From ZC4RG20 sp036381515 (GTDB lineage Bacteria; Pseudomonadota; Gammaproteobacteria; Steroidobacterales; Rariloculaceae), in the NCBI GenBank assembly GCA_036381515.1, contig DASVCR010000070.1, positions 1-64,000 of the forward strand: DNA of 64,000 bases, given 5' to 3'. Each line of letters starts with the position of its first letter. Position 1 is the first letter of the stretch. The notes beneath the pieces were generated by a model. It ran no database searches, was not told the DNA's origin, and worked only from the letters and a program-made list of their open reading frames with translations. The position numbers and the translations under genes are program-made. Shown one piece after another: positions 8,290-18,227 of this stretch.

Positions 8290-11200
8290 ATGTCTCAGCA
8301 TGCATCCGTTGTGAGACCGCGGTTATTGGCGGCGTCGATCGCGTCCGCATTGGGCGTTTCGGGCTTCTTCATGACGTCGGCTCATGCTCAACAGAGCGCC
8401 GAGCCTAGCCTCGAGGAGATCGTCGTCACGGGCTCGTTGATCCGTCGCCGCGACTTCGAGGCGAACAGCCCGATCGTCACGGTCGACGAGGACCTGTTCG
8501 ACCAGGCCACGACGTCTGCCGTCGAAACGCAGCTGAACCGGCTGCCCCAGTTCACGCCGACGGCGGATAACCCTTCGCAGGGCGGAGACATCCAGCCGAA
8601 CGCACGCAACACGCCGGGCTCGGCGACGATCGCGCTACGCGGGCTCGGCCCGAACCGCAGCCTCGTGCTGATCAATGGCCGCCGCGGCACGCCGGCGAAC
8701 GCGTCGATGGTGATGGACATCAACACGATCCCGGCGGCGGCGATCGAGCGCGTCGAAGCGATCTCGGGCGGCGCGTCGGCGACCTACGGCGCGGACGCGG
8801 TAGCCGGTGCGGTCAACTTCATCCTGCGCGACGATTTCGAAGGATTCGAGCTCTCCGTGCAAACGGGCGCTCCGGAAGAAGGAGACAACTTCGAGTATCA
8901 GGTCTCCGGCATCATGGGGAGCGACATCGCGGACGGCCGGGGCAACGTCAGCGTCGCGTTCTCGACGAACAAGAGGAACGAGGCGCTGCAGCGCGACCGC
9001 GACTGGTATCGCGACCTGTGGGCGGACCCGACGATCGGCAGCACGCAGTTCTTCCCCGAGTTCACCGGTTTCTACACGGGCTCGGACAATCTTCCCGACG
9101 TCGACGTTCTGAACCAGGTCATCGACGGCGCGAGCTTCACCGCCTCGCCCCAGAATTCGGTGATCTACACCGACTTCAACGGCAACGCGTTCTCCGGCTT
9201 CGACGCCGGCGGCGCTCCGGGTGCTTCCGGTGCCCAGTTCATCGACGGTCAGAAGTACGTGCGCCTCGCGAACGGACAGCTCGGCGTCAACAACACCGAC
9301 AACTACCTGGTCCTGCCGCTGCGGCGTCACAACATGTACGCGCAAGGCAACTACCGGATCACCGATTCGTTCGGCGCGTTCGCGGAAGGCTACTTCAGCA
9401 GGACGAGCACGGATACGCGGCAGGAGCCGGTGCCGATCACGAGCGGCTGGAGCGTGCCGATCGATCCGACGATCAATCGCGACGTGATCCCCGACGAGCT
9501 GCTCGCGATCCTCGATTCGCGGGACGATCCCGATGCCCCGTTCCAGCTCCGGACGCTGCTGCCGTTCGACCGAACGTCGTCGACCGACGTCTACACGTAC
9601 AACATCACGTTCGGGTTCGAAGGCGATCTCGGCAGCGACTGGACGTGGGAATTCTTCACGTCGCAGGGCGAAGCCGAGACGACGGTGCTGCAGGAGGGCT
9701 TCGCGTCGCTGCAGCGCCTGCGGGCGATCATGCAGGCGCCCAACTTCGGCCAGGGCTTCAACGAAATCAGCAATGACGGCCCGCCCGATTTCGGGTTCGG
9801 CGGCGCAAGGGCCACGTGCACGACGGGCCTGAATCCGTTCGCGTGGGAATCGGTCAGCCAGGACTGCTTCGACGCCGTGATGGCCGACATCAGCACGAAG
9901 CAGATCATGAAGCAGACCATCTGGCAGGCGAACTTCCAAGGCGGAGTCGCCGAGCTTCCCGCCGGCGAGGTGCGTGCGGCGGTCGGCGCGAACTATCGAG
10001 AGAACGAGTACACGTTCCAGAACGACACGCTCGTCAAGCAAGGCACGTCCTTCCTCGAGCAGGCCGCTGGGCTCTATCCGGCAGCGGATTCGGAGGGCAC
10101 GATCGACGTGAGCGAGGGCTACGTCGAGTTCCTCGTTCCGGTCCTGTCGGGTCTGCGAGCGGTGCAGCAGCTCGACCTCGAGATCGGCGGCCGCTGGTCG
10201 GACTACAACACGACCGGCGCGAGCAACACGTACAAGTTCATGGCCGACTGGCGCGTCAACGACACGGTGCGGATCCGCGGCGGCTTCAATCGCGCCGAGC
10301 GTGCGCCGAACATCGCCGAGCTGTTCCTCGCGGCCGAGCAGACCTTTGCGGCGGCGGCGGGCGGCGACGTCTGCTCGGTCCGGAACGGTCAGGCCTGGTC
10401 GGCTAACCCGCTGCGGAACCCGGAGCACTGGCGCGACGTCGTGCGCCTGTGCGGTGCGCTGATGGAAGGCAGCGGCAACGTGAATGCGGACGAGCAGTAC
10501 TACGGCGTCTCCGCCGAGACGGTCGCTTCCGCCGATCCCGACGCCGTCGCGGCCGGTGACGTCACGACGAATCCGCAGGGCGCGGGCGCGTCGTTCCTGT
10601 TCCCGACGACCGTCGGTAACGCGAATCTCGATCCGGAGACGGCGGATACGTGGACGCTCGGCGCGGTGATCGATCTCGGCGCTACGCTCACGGGCCGCTT
10701 CTCGAACGTGCGCCTCTCGGTCGATTACTACGACATCGAGGTGAGCGACGCGATCGGCGAGCAGTCGCCCGACATCGTGATGCGTCAGTGCACGGATCCG
10801 GCGTTCAACCCGACGTTCGATCCCAATTCGCCGTTCTGCGACGGCTTCCGGCGTGCCGCGTCGGGCGCGATCGGCAACCTGCAGAGGACGTTCCTGAACA
10901 ACGGCCGCTTCCGGACGTCGGGTGTCGACCTGCAGGTCGACTGGCGCTTCGACCTCGGCCCGGGCCAGTTCAACGTCAGCTCGCTGCTGAACGTGCTGCT
11001 CGACATGGAGTCGGCCGAGCTTCCGACGGACGAGTGGGTCGACTACGCCGGCACGTTCGGTCCGAACCAGAACGGCCTGAACGGCAGCGCGTACGATTAC
11101 CAGGCCCTGACCACGTTCACGTACTCGCTCGACCGTCTCGAGCTCGGCCTCAGGTGGCAGCATCTGCCGAGCATCGAGCCCGCGATCGCCGCGATCAACC

Positions 11201-11439
11201 CGAGCACGACGATCACCGGTGCACCGGCATACAACCTCTTCGACCTGCTCGGGCGCTATTACCTGGCGGACAACGTCAGCCTGCGCTTCGGCGTCGAGAA
11301 CGTGCTCAACGAGGAGCCGCCGCTCCAGGGCCGCGATCCCACGGCGACGTCGCCCAACCTGCCCGGAGGCTCGTTCAACATCAACAACTACGACATCAAC
11401 GGCCGCCGCGCGTATTTCGGCGCGACCGTCGAGTTCTAA
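8290..11439 (+). CDS. TonB-dependent outer-membrane receptor (first paralogue)
   Basis: A 1049-residue receptor. The signal peptide ends about SAHA-QQ (residue 34). A TonB-box-like EEIVVTGS segment is followed by a plug domain (about 50-180) with TIALRGLGPNRSLVLINGRR and GASATYGADAVAGAVNFILR. The remainder is a 22-strand-type barrel ending in the aromatic terminus YFGATVEF needed for outer-membrane assembly. FNRAERAPNIAELF is typical of the barrel. It is a paralogue of the receptor at 19429, sharing EEIVVTGS-IRRDFE-NSPIVTV. Substrate unknown; a prolyl oligopeptidase lies downstream on the other strand, so peptides are possible, but that is inference only. Confidence 0.92.
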   Translation: MSQHASVVRPRLLAASIASALGVSGFFMTSAHAQQSAEPSLEEIVVTGSLIRRRDFEANSPIVTVDEDLFDQATTSAVETQLNRLPQFTPTADNPSQGGDIQPNARNTPGSATIALRGLGPNRSLVLINGRRGTPANASMVMDINTIPAAAIERVEAISGGASATYGADAVAGAVNFILRDDFEGFELSVQTGAPEEGDNFEYQVSGIMGSDIADGRGNVSVAFSTNKRNEALQRDRDWYRDLWADPTIGSTQFFPEFTGFYTGSDNLPDVDVLNQVIDGASFTASPQNSVIYTDFNGNAFSGFDAGGAPGASGAQFIDGQKYVRLANGQLGVNNTDNYLVLPLRRHNMYAQGNYRITDSFGAFAEGYFSRTSTDTRQEPVPITSGWSVPIDPTINRDVIPDELLAILDSRDDPDAPFQLRTLLPFDRTSSTDVYTYNITFGFEGDLGSDWTWEFFTSQGEAETTVLQEGFASLQRLRAIMQAPNFGQGFNEISNDGPPDFGFGGARATCTTGLNPFAWESVSQDCFDAVMADISTKQIMKQTIWQANFQGGVAELPAGEVRAAVGANYRENEYTFQNDTLVKQGTSFLEQAAGLYPAADSEGTIDVSEGYVEFLVPVLSGLRAVQQLDLEIGGRWSDYNTTGASNTYKFMADWRVNDTVRIRGGFNRAERAPNIAELFLAAEQTFAAAAGGDVCSVRNGQAWSANPLRNPEHWRDVVRLCGALMEGSGNVNADEQYYGVSAETVASADPDAVAAGDVTTNPQGAGASFLFPTTVGNANLDPETADTWTLGAVIDLGATLTGRFSNVRLSVDYYDIEVSDAIGEQSPDIVMRQCTDPAFNPTFDPNSPFCDGFRRAASGAIGNLQRTFLNNGRFRTSGVDLQVDWRFDLGPGQFNVSSLLNVLLDMESAELPTDEWVDYAGTFGPNQNGLNGSAYDYQALTTFTYSLDRLELGLRWQHLPSIEPAIAAINPSTTITGAPAYNLFDLLGRYYLADNVSLRFGVENVLNEEPPLQGRDPTATSPNLPGGSFNINNYDINGRRAYFGATVEF

Positions 11440-11456
11440 GTCTCTCTGCTCCGGCT

Positions 11457-11489
11457 GCGGCGGGCCCGTCAGGGCCCGCCGCTTTTCTT
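11457..11489 (+). terminator. Rho-independent terminator after the TonB receptor
   Basis: A perfect 11-bp GC stem (GCGGCGGGCCC, loop GTCA, GGGCCCGCCGC) is followed by TTTTCTT, 17 bases after the receptor stop codon. The same GCGGCGGGC stem design recurs after the second receptor. Confidence 0.9.
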
Positions 11490-11597
11490 ATCGCCCGCAC
11501 CGGGCATCGCGGCGCTGCACGCCGGTCCTCGCTCCGCCATCGAACTCCGGCCGCCCGGAAAAAACCTCGAGCGCCGCTCGGGCGGCATCGGCAGGCC

Positions 11598-13712
11598 TCA
11601 CCGCGGTTCGAGCGGCATCAGCATGTGCGCGAAATACGCGAGCTCGAGCGCCGTTCGGTACGCGAGCTGCTCCTGGTTGCTCGTGCCGCCGTGCCCGCCC
11701 TCGATGTTCTCGTAGTAGAAGTAGTCGTAACCGAGCTCCTTCATCCGCGCCGCGGCCTTGCGCGCGTGGCCGGGGTGCACACGATCGTCCTGCGTCGACG
11801 TGTAGAAGAGCACCTTCGGGTAGGGCTGTCCGGGGCGCAGGTGTTGATACGGCGAATATTGCGACAGGTACGCCCAGTCGTCGGGATCGTCGGGATCGCC
11901 GTACTCGCCGATCCACGACGCGCCCGCGCCGAGCTTCGTGTACCGTCTCATGTCGAACAGCGGAACGCCGCAGTCGATCGCCGCATAAAGCTCCGGCCGC
12001 TGCGTGAGGATCGCGCCCATCAGGAGCCCGCCGTTCGAGCGGCCGATCGCGCCGAGCTTCTCGGGCCGCGTCACGCCCGACTCGATCAACGCCTCCGACA
12101 CGGCGATGAAGTCGTCGAACGCCTTCTGCCGGTTCTCCTTCAGCACCGCGCGATGCCACGCTGGACCGTACTCGGAGCCGCCGCGGATGTTCGCGAGGAC
12201 GAGCACGCCGCCGCGCGAGATCCATAGCTTGCCGGCGAGCGCACCGTGCTGCGGGCGTCCCGGATCCTCGTAGTAGACCGGAAGAACGGCGTTCAGGAAG
12301 CCGCCGTAGCCGTATTGCACGGTCGGCGCATCGCCGGCCTCGAGCACGTCCCGGCGGCCGGCGACGAAGTACGGAATCCGCGTGCCGTCCTTCGAAGTCG
12401 CGAAGCGTTGCTCGACGACGACGTCCGACGCGTCGTAGAACGCCGGCGCCTGCGCGATCTTCGCGAGCCCGCCGTCCCGAGCCGGCGCGTAGTAGAGCGC
12501 ATTCGGCGTCGTCAGGCTTTCGAACGACAGGAGCACGTCGTCGGTGCCGCCGCCTGCCGACACGATCTTCACGACGCCGTTGTCCGGCAGCGCGATCGGG
12601 CGCGCGGTCCAGCGCCCGCGCTCGTCGCGCGACACGCGAGCGGCATGGCCCGAAACGTCCTCGAGATACTGCACGACGAGCTCCGACTCGCCGACGCCCA
12701 GGTTTTGGAACGCACGCCGCTCGTCCGCCGCGAACACGATCTCCACATCGCCCGACTCGAGGTCGTACGCGACGACCGCGCCTTCGGGATACGCCGCGCC
12801 GCGGTAGCGCCACGGCTCGCGAAGGAAGAACAGCGCCCGTCCGTCGAGCACGCCGTGAAGATCGGCGTTCAACGGCACCGGCAGGCGCGTCCAGTCGTCG
12901 GCCCGTCCGGTCGAGTAGTAGTACTCCGTCTCGAAGAACGACACGGCGCGCTGTGCGAACACGTGAGCGACGCCGTCGTCGTGCTCGACCCGCGGGAAGA
13001 CGCCGACATCCGAGCGCTCGCCGTCGAACACGAGCGGCGCCCCGTCGAGCGCCTCCCCCCGCTCGAGCCGCACGAGCGTACGCGCGTAGCCCGAGTCGGT
13101 CAGCGAGCCCTCACCGAGATCGGTGCCGACGAGGAGCGCGTCGGCGTCGATCCAGGCAACGTCCGTCTTCGCCTCGGGCACATAGAAGCCGCCGTCGACG
13201 AACGTCTTCGCAGCGACGTCGAACTCGCGCCAGACGCCCGCATCCTTGCCGCCATCCGAGACCTCGACCATGCAGCGGCGATACTCGGGCTCGAGGCAGG
13301 CGATGCTGCCCGCAACCCAGTTCTCGCCTTCCTCGTCGGCGAGCGCGTCGTAGTCGAGCAGCGTCTCCCACTCGGGCTCGCCGGACACATAGCTCTCGAC
13401 GCTCGCCCGGCGCCAGATGCCGCGGACGTGCGTGTCGTCCTGCCAGAAGTTGTAAGCCGCGCCGTTCCTGATTTCGCCCAGCGGAATGCGCGCGTCCGAG
13501 GTCAGGATCTCGAGCGCCTCGCGGCGCATCGGCTCGAAGCGCGGATCGGCCTCGAGGACCGCAAGCGAGCGCGCATTCTCGGCGCGGACCCACTCGAGCG
13601 CCTCGGGGCTCGCGATCTCCTCGAGCCAGAGGTAGGGATCCTGCTGCGCCGCGGCCTGCACGCTCGCGGCCGCCGCAACGGCCGCGAGCGCGCCGCGAAG
13701 CTTCGACGTCAT
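11598..13712 (-). CDS. Prolyl oligopeptidase family serine peptidase (S9A)
   Basis: A 704-residue exported serine peptidase that by family cleaves short peptides after proline. The signal peptide runs to about AQAAAQ (residue 24), and QDPYLWLEEI is the usual S9A N-terminal motif. A long beta-propeller region is followed by the alpha/beta-hydrolase domain. Nucleophile Ser559 lies in GAIGRSNGGLL, Asp643 in STQDDRVHP and His674 in EGGHGGTSN, giving a complete catalytic triad. It is monocistronic and convergent with the upstream receptor. The signal peptide puts it in the periplasm, where it would process imported or cell-wall-derived peptides. Confidence 0.92.
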   Translation of the reverse strand: MTSKLRGALAAVAAAASVQAAAQQDPYLWLEEIASPEALEWVRAENARSLAVLEADPRFEPMRREALEILTSDARIPLGEIRNGAAYNFWQDDTHVRGIWRRASVESYVSGEPEWETLLDYDALADEEGENWVAGSIACLEPEYRRCMVEVSDGGKDAGVWREFDVAAKTFVDGGFYVPEAKTDVAWIDADALLVGTDLGEGSLTDSGYARTLVRLERGEALDGAPLVFDGERSDVGVFPRVEHDDGVAHVFAQRAVSFFETEYYYSTGRADDWTRLPVPLNADLHGVLDGRALFFLREPWRYRGAAYPEGAVVAYDLESGDVEIVFAADERRAFQNLGVGESELVVQYLEDVSGHAARVSRDERGRWTARPIALPDNGVVKIVSAGGGTDDVLLSFESLTTPNALYYAPARDGGLAKIAQAPAFYDASDVVVEQRFATSKDGTRIPYFVAGRRDVLEAGDAPTVQYGYGGFLNAVLPVYYEDPGRPQHGALAGKLWISRGGVLVLANIRGGSEYGPAWHRAVLKENRQKAFDDFIAVSEALIESGVTRPEKLGAIGRSNGGLLMGAILTQRPELYAAIDCGVPLFDMRRYTKLGAGASWIGEYGDPDDPDDWAYLSQYSPYQHLRPGQPYPKVLFYTSTQDDRVHPGHARKAAARMKELGYDYFYYENIEGGHGGTSNQEQLAYRTALELAYFAHMLMPLEPR

Positions 13713-13798
13713 CTCGAGCCTCCGCTTTCCCGGTGTCCCCGGGACAGCATACTCTCGATCCGACGCCGAAGGCTCGGCTTGGGCTTACCGGTGCGCGG

Positions 13799-14197
13799 TC
13801 AGGAGCGTTCCTCGATCAACGCGATCGCCTTCTCGCGCAGCGTCGCGTCCGCGTTCACGGCCTGCACGACGCGGTTGTACTGATCCGGCGTCCAGCCGTG
13901 CTCGGCGATCTTCGAGAACGCATCCTCCTGCAGCCGAGCCTGCGTCTCCTGCGCCTGCTGCTGCGTCTCCGCGGCAGCGAGCTCTTCCTCGTACTCGGCG
14001 AGCGTCTCCTCGAGCGCGACGTAGATGTCGGCGAACGTCTCGAGATCCTCGTCCGACACCTCGACCGCCGGCTGCCCGAGGTTCGGCGACGGCTGCGCCG
14101 GCGGCTGGGCCGGCTGCGGCGCCGGCTCCTGCGCGTAAAGCTGTCCCGTCAGCGCCAGCGCGGCGGCGGCGATCGCCGGAGTGAACAAGCCTTTCAT
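13799..14197 (-). CDS. DUF4168 family exported protein
   Basis: 132 residues from ATG 14197 (AGAGGTAG ribosome binding site); the frame could extend 17 codons further upstream without support. The signal peptide ends near QLYAQ (residue 22), and a proline/glutamine-rich linker follows. The DUF4168 domain then begins VSDEDLETFADIYVALEE, continues with a glutamine-rich helix and ends with the family motif SKIAEHGWTPDQYNRVVQAVNAD. The domain is an all-helical periplasmic module of unknown function, often stress-linked in other bacteria. It stands alone between the peptidase and the quinoprotein gene. Confidence 0.85.
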   Translation of the reverse strand: MKGLFTPAIAAAALALTGQLYAQEPAPQPAQPPAQPSPNLGQPAVEVSDEDLETFADIYVALEETLAEYEEELAAAETQQQAQETQARLQEDAFSKIAEHGWTPDQYNRVVQAVNADATLREKAIALIEERS

Positions 14198-14302
14198 GAC
14201 ACTACCTCTAGAAAACCAGACATGAGCGGGGTTTAGTGCAAGCACCATGCCAGGTTTTCGGAGGCGGCCCGCTCGAGCGGCGGCGCTGCCGCTCGCGACG
14301 CG

Positions 14303-16228
14303 TCAATCCGGCAGCGTCAGCGCGATCAGCTCCGCCGGGCCCGGCCGGCCGATCGCGAGCACGATGTACTGCTTGCCGTCGAGCATGTACGTCATCGGCT
14401 TCGCCGCGGCCTGCCCCGGCAGCTCGATTTCGGCGACGACGTCGCCGGTCGCCTTGTCGTAGGCGCGCAGGATCGGATCGCCGCCCCAGCCCTCGCCCGC
14501 GAAGAGCAGCGTCTTCGTCACGAGGAGCACCGGGCGCACCGGCTTGCCGGTATCGGGCAGGTCGAGCCCGCGCAGCGCCGGATGGTTCGCGATGTTTTCC
14601 GGCGTCCGGCCGTTCGGCTTCATCCAGACGTGCTCGCCCGTGTTCATGTCGATCGCCGTGACGCGGCCGTACGGCGGCTTCACGATCGGCAGACCCATCG
14701 GGCTCGGCACCTGGCCGCCGGTGAACACGTAGCGCATGTCCGTCGTGCCGGGCTCGGGCTCGCCGACCGAGAACACGGCCGGATTCGTGGTCGAGCCGAC
14801 GTAGACGATGCCGGTCTCCGGATCGGCCGCGCCGCCCTCCCAGTTCGACCCGCCGCCGAAGCTCGGCAAGAGCAGCGTGCCGCGCGTGCCGTCCGGCGAG
14901 TTCTGCAGCGACGGCGGATTGAACATCGGCCCGAGCCGCAGGTCCTTCACGGCTTCGAGCGCCGCGGCCTTGATCTCCGGCGTGAAGTCGACGAGATCGT
15001 CCTCGGTGAAGCCTTGGCGGTCGTAGGCCGCGGGCTTCGTCGGGAAGGGCTGCGTCGGCGACGTCCACTCGCCCGGCACGTCCGTCTGCGGCACGGGCCG
15101 CTCCTCGATCGGCCAGATCGGCTCGCCGGTCTCTCGATCGAGCACGTACGCGAACGCCTGCTTCGTGAGCTGCACGAGGGCCTTCACGGGACGGCCGTCG
15201 ACGGTCACGTCGAGCAGGATCGGCGACGTCGGATTGTCCCAGTCCCAGATGTCGTGATGGATCTGCTGGAAGTGCCAGACGCGCTCGCCGGTCTCGACGT
15301 TCAGCGCGACGATGCTGTTGCCGAAGAGGTTCGCGCCGTGCCGATGACCGCCGTACATGTCGCTCGTCGGCGCCTCGACCGGCAGATACACGAGGCCGAG
15401 ATCGGGATCGGCCGCCATCGGTGCCCAGACGCCCGCGTTGCCGGTGTACTCGGCCGAGCCGTCGAACCACGTGTCGTAGCCGTGCTCGCCGCGCTCGGGG
15501 ACCGTGTGGAACGTCCACTTGAGCTCGCCGGTCCGCGCATCGAACGCGCGCACGTCACCCTTGACCTGGGTGCGCGAGTTCGGCCGCGCGCCGACGCCGT
15601 GCGCCGGACCGACGACGATGACGTCGCCGACGACGAGCGGCGGCGACGTCGAGCCGATCTCGATGTTGTCCTTCGGACCGCGCAGGAGCTCGTACATGTC
15701 CACGACGCCGCCGTTGCCGAAGCCCGGCTCGGGGAGCCCCGTATGCGCATCGAGCGCGACGAGATGGAAGCCTGGCGTCACCGTGATGATCCGGTCGTCG
15801 CCCTGCCCGTCGCTCCAGTACGCGACGCCGCGGCCCGAGAGCTTCCTCGGCGCGCGCTCGAACCGCTCGCCCTCGTCGGGCCGCCACATCCACAGCGTCT
15901 CGCCGGTCCGCGCGTCGATCGCGACGACGTTGCGCGTCACGCCCGCGGTCGCGTAGAGCACGCCGCCGACCATCAGCGGCGTCGTCTCGGTGCGCGCCTC
16001 GGGCCGCGGGCCGAAGTTCGCGGCGGACCAGCGCCACGCGACGCGCAGGTCCGCGACGTTCGACGCGTCGATCTGATCGAGCGGCGAGTAATGCTGCGCG
16101 TAAAGGCTGCCGCCGTAGACGGGCCACTCGGCCTGCCCGCCGCCGTCACCTTCCTCTGCATACGCGACCGCGAGCACCGCGGCGCAAACCGAAGCCGCGA
16201 GCGCGGCACGCCGAATCCGCCGAATCAT
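14303..16228 (-). CDS. PQQ-dependent dehydrogenase (quinoprotein)
   Basis: 641 residues from ATG 16228 (GGGGAGGAGG ribosome binding site). The signal peptide ends about AVAYA-EE. The rest is an eight-bladed PQQ-binding propeller with blade motifs such as VVAIDARTGETLWMW, VRAFDARTGELKWTF and ALNVETGERVWHF. SGRGVAYWSDG, FHTVPERGEHGYDTW and IHHDIWDWDNPTSPI are typical of membrane-bound glucose-dehydrogenase-like quinoproteins; the last motif holds the candidate catalytic Asp. There is no C-terminal cytochrome c domain and no extra membrane helices, so electrons would go to a separate acceptor. It oxidises an alcohol, sugar or similar substrate in the periplasm; the substrate is not deducible. 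Confidence 0.88.
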   Translation of the reverse strand: MIRRIRRAALAASVCAAVLAVAYAEEGDGGGQAEWPVYGGSLYAQHYSPLDQIDASNVADLRVAWRWSAANFGPRPEARTETTPLMVGGVLYATAGVTRNVVAIDARTGETLWMWRPDEGERFERAPRKLSGRGVAYWSDGQGDDRIITVTPGFHLVALDAHTGLPEPGFGNGGVVDMYELLRGPKDNIEIGSTSPPLVVGDVIVVGPAHGVGARPNSRTQVKGDVRAFDARTGELKWTFHTVPERGEHGYDTWFDGSAEYTGNAGVWAPMAADPDLGLVYLPVEAPTSDMYGGHRHGANLFGNSIVALNVETGERVWHFQQIHHDIWDWDNPTSPILLDVTVDGRPVKALVQLTKQAFAYVLDRETGEPIWPIEERPVPQTDVPGEWTSPTQPFPTKPAAYDRQGFTEDDLVDFTPEIKAAALEAVKDLRLGPMFNPPSLQNSPDGTRGTLLLPSFGGGSNWEGGAADPETGIVYVGSTTNPAVFSVGEPEPGTTDMRYVFTGGQVPSPMGLPIVKPPYGRVTAIDMNTGEHVWMKPNGRTPENIANHPALRGLDLPDTGKPVRPVLLVTKTLLFAGEGWGGDPILRAYDKATGDVVAEIELPGQAAAKPMTYMLDGKQYIVLAIGRPGPAELIALTLPD

Positions 16229-16380
16229 CGAGCCTCCTCCCCGCAAGCGATCGCCCGGTCGCCGGGTCGTTCTTTGCATCGAAGGTTACCGCGTTTTCGC
16301 GGAACGTGGCAGCACGCCGGCGGGGAGCGCCGGAACATACGGGTGGCCAGCCGAGCGCGGGACGCCGTGTCCCGCCGCGG

Positions 16381-17247
16381 TCACGTGCCCTCGGGCCAGA
16401 TCCGGATCAGCCCCTCCTGCGCGGTCGACGCGACGAGCCGCCCGTCCGCCGTGAAGAACTGCCCGAACGCGAGCCCGCGCGCGCCCGACGCGTTCGGGCT
16501 CCACATCGAATGCAGCAGCCACTCGTCGACGCGAAACGGCCGATGAAACCACATCGCGTGATCGAGGCTCGCCATCTGCACGTTGCCGAGCTCGAAGCGG
16601 ATGCCGTGCGGCAGCGCCGACGTCGCGACGAGCTGGTAGTCGGAGATGTACGCGAGCAGCCGGCAGTGCAGCGCCGCATCGTCGGGCAGCGGCTCGATCG
16701 CACGGATCCAGATGTGCCGCACCGGCGGCGCGGGCTCCGGCGAGAAGATGTGGATCGGCTCGACGGGACGGAACTCGAACGGGCGCGCCGCCGTGACGAA
16801 GCGGCGCATCTTCTCCGGGATCTTCTCGAGCAGATCGGCCGGGATCTCGCGCACGTCCGCGAGCCCGTCCGGACCCGGCACGTCCGGCATCTCCGCCTGA
16901 TGCTCGAGGCCCTGCTCCGGCGCCTGGAACGACGCCGTCATGTTGAAGATCGGGCGTCCGTGCTGGATCGCGACGATCCGCCGGTTGCTGAAGCTCCTGC
17001 CGTCGCGGTCACGCTGCACGTGATAGACGATCGGCGCGTTCACGTCGCCGGGCCGCAGGAAGTACGCGTGCAGCGAATGCACGTGCCGGCCTTCGACCGT
17101 CCAGCTCGCGGCGCAGAGCGCCTGACCGAGCACCTGGCCGCCGAATACCCTGCTGCTGCCGATGTCGCGGCTCTCGCCGCGGAAAAGATCGAGCTCGAGA
17201 CGCTCGAGCTCGAGGAGATGCAGGAGGTCTGCGAGCACCGGATCCAT
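16381..17247 (-). CDS. tesB: Acyl-CoA thioesterase II
   Basis: 288 residues from ATG 17247; an in-frame start 9 codons upstream is possible. A double-hotdog TesB protein that hydrolyses medium- and long-chain acyl-CoA in the cytosol. RVFGGQVLGQAL near residue 42 and VHSLHAYFLRPGD are the N-terminal hotdog signatures. SLDHAMWFHRPFR carries the conserved catalytic Asp of the C-terminal hotdog, and SGARGLAFGQFFTADGRLVAS carries the conserved Gln region. Length is normal. It follows the hydroxyacid dehydrogenase gene by about 100 bases on the same strand. Confidence 0.93.
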   Translation of the reverse strand: MDPVLADLLHLLELERLELDLFRGESRDIGSSRVFGGQVLGQALCAASWTVEGRHVHSLHAYFLRPGDVNAPIVYHVQRDRDGRSFSNRRIVAIQHGRPIFNMTASFQAPEQGLEHQAEMPDVPGPDGLADVREIPADLLEKIPEKMRRFVTAARPFEFRPVEPIHIFSPEPAPPVRHIWIRAIEPLPDDAALHCRLLAYISDYQLVATSALPHGIRFELGNVQMASLDHAMWFHRPFRVDEWLLHSMWSPNASGARGLAFGQFFTADGRLVASTAQEGLIRIWPEGT

Positions 17248-17346
17248 GGGGCCTCGAAGCAAGCGCCGCGGCAACGCGGCGAGGTCCCCATGATACGCGA
17301 CGGTCGGCGGCTCGCACGGCCGCCGAAGCTCGTTCGACGGCGAATG

Positions 17347-18222
17347 CTACTTCCCGCGATTCAGCCTCGCGATCAGGCTCGACGTGTCCCAGCGCCGCCC
17401 GCCCATCTGCACGACGTCCGCGTAGAACTGATCGACGAGCGCCGCGACCGGCAGCTCGGCGCCGTTGCGGCGCGCCTCGTCGAGGCAGATGCGCAGGTCC
17501 TTGCGCATCCATTCCACGGCGAAGCCGAAGTCGAAGCGGCCCTCGATCATCGTCTGCCAGCGGTTCTCCATCTGCCACGACTGGGCCGCGCCCTTCGAGA
17601 TCACGTCGATCACGGCGGGCACGTCGAGCCCCGCCTGCTTCGCGAAATTCAGCGCCTCCGCAAGCCCCTGCACGACGCCGGCGATCGCGATCTGATTGAC
17701 CATCTTCGTGAGCTGTCCTGCGCCCGCCGGGCCGATCAGCCGCACGTTGTGCGCGTATGCGCGGATCACGGGCTCCGCGCGCGCGAAGGCTTCCGGCTCT
17801 CCGCCGACCATCACCGTCAGCTTCCCCTGCTCGGCGCCGGCCTGGCCGCCCGACACCGGCGCGTCGAGGCACGCGACGCCGCGCTCGCCGCCCGCCGCCG
17901 CGATCTCGCGCGCGAGACCCGCGGACGCCGTCGTGTGATCAACGAACACCGCGCCCTTCTTCATCCCGGCGAGCACGCCGTCCGGGCCGAGCACGACCTC
18001 GCGCACGTCCGGATCGTCGCCGACGCACGTGAACACGAGGTCGGCGCCGTCGGCGGCCTGCGCCGGGGAATCGGCAAGCCGGCCGCGGTGCTCGGACGTC
18101 CAGCGCTCCGCCTTCTGCCTCGTCCGGTTGTAGACCGTGACGTCGTGACCGGCCTTGCTGAGCCAGCCGGCCATCGGATAGCCCATCACGCCGAGCCCGA
18201 GGAACGCCACCTTCATCGTCAT
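17347..18222 (-). CDS. NAD(P)-dependent beta-hydroxyacid dehydrogenase (3-hydroxyisobutyrate dehydrogenase family)
   Basis: 291 residues. The N-terminal Rossmann motif FLGLGVMGYPMAGWL starts at residue 7. The substrate-binding loop CLDAPVSGGQAGAEQGKLTVMVGG follows near residue 118, and the catalytic lysine is Lys173 in GQLTKMVNQ. By family it oxidises a beta-hydroxyacid (3-hydroxyisobutyrate, tartronate semialdehyde or a similar succinic semialdehyde reaction); the sequence does not settle which. Two ATGs (18222 and 18216) are possible. The gene begins 5 bases after the stop of the phosphotransferase gene, so the two are one operon. Confidence 0.88.
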   Translation of the reverse strand: MTMKVAFLGLGVMGYPMAGWLSKAGHDVTVYNRTRQKAERWTSEHRGRLADSPAQAADGADLVFTCVGDDPDVREVVLGPDGVLAGMKKGAVFVDHTTASAGLAREIAAAGGERGVACLDAPVSGGQAGAEQGKLTVMVGGEPEAFARAEPVIRAYAHNVRLIGPAGAGQLTKMVNQIAIAGVVQGLAEALNFAKQAGLDVPAVIDVISKGAAQSWQMENRWQTMIEGRFDFGFAVEWMRKDLRICLDEARRNGAELPVAALVDQFYADVVQMGGRRWDTSSLIARLNRGK

Positions 18223-18227
18223 CGTCG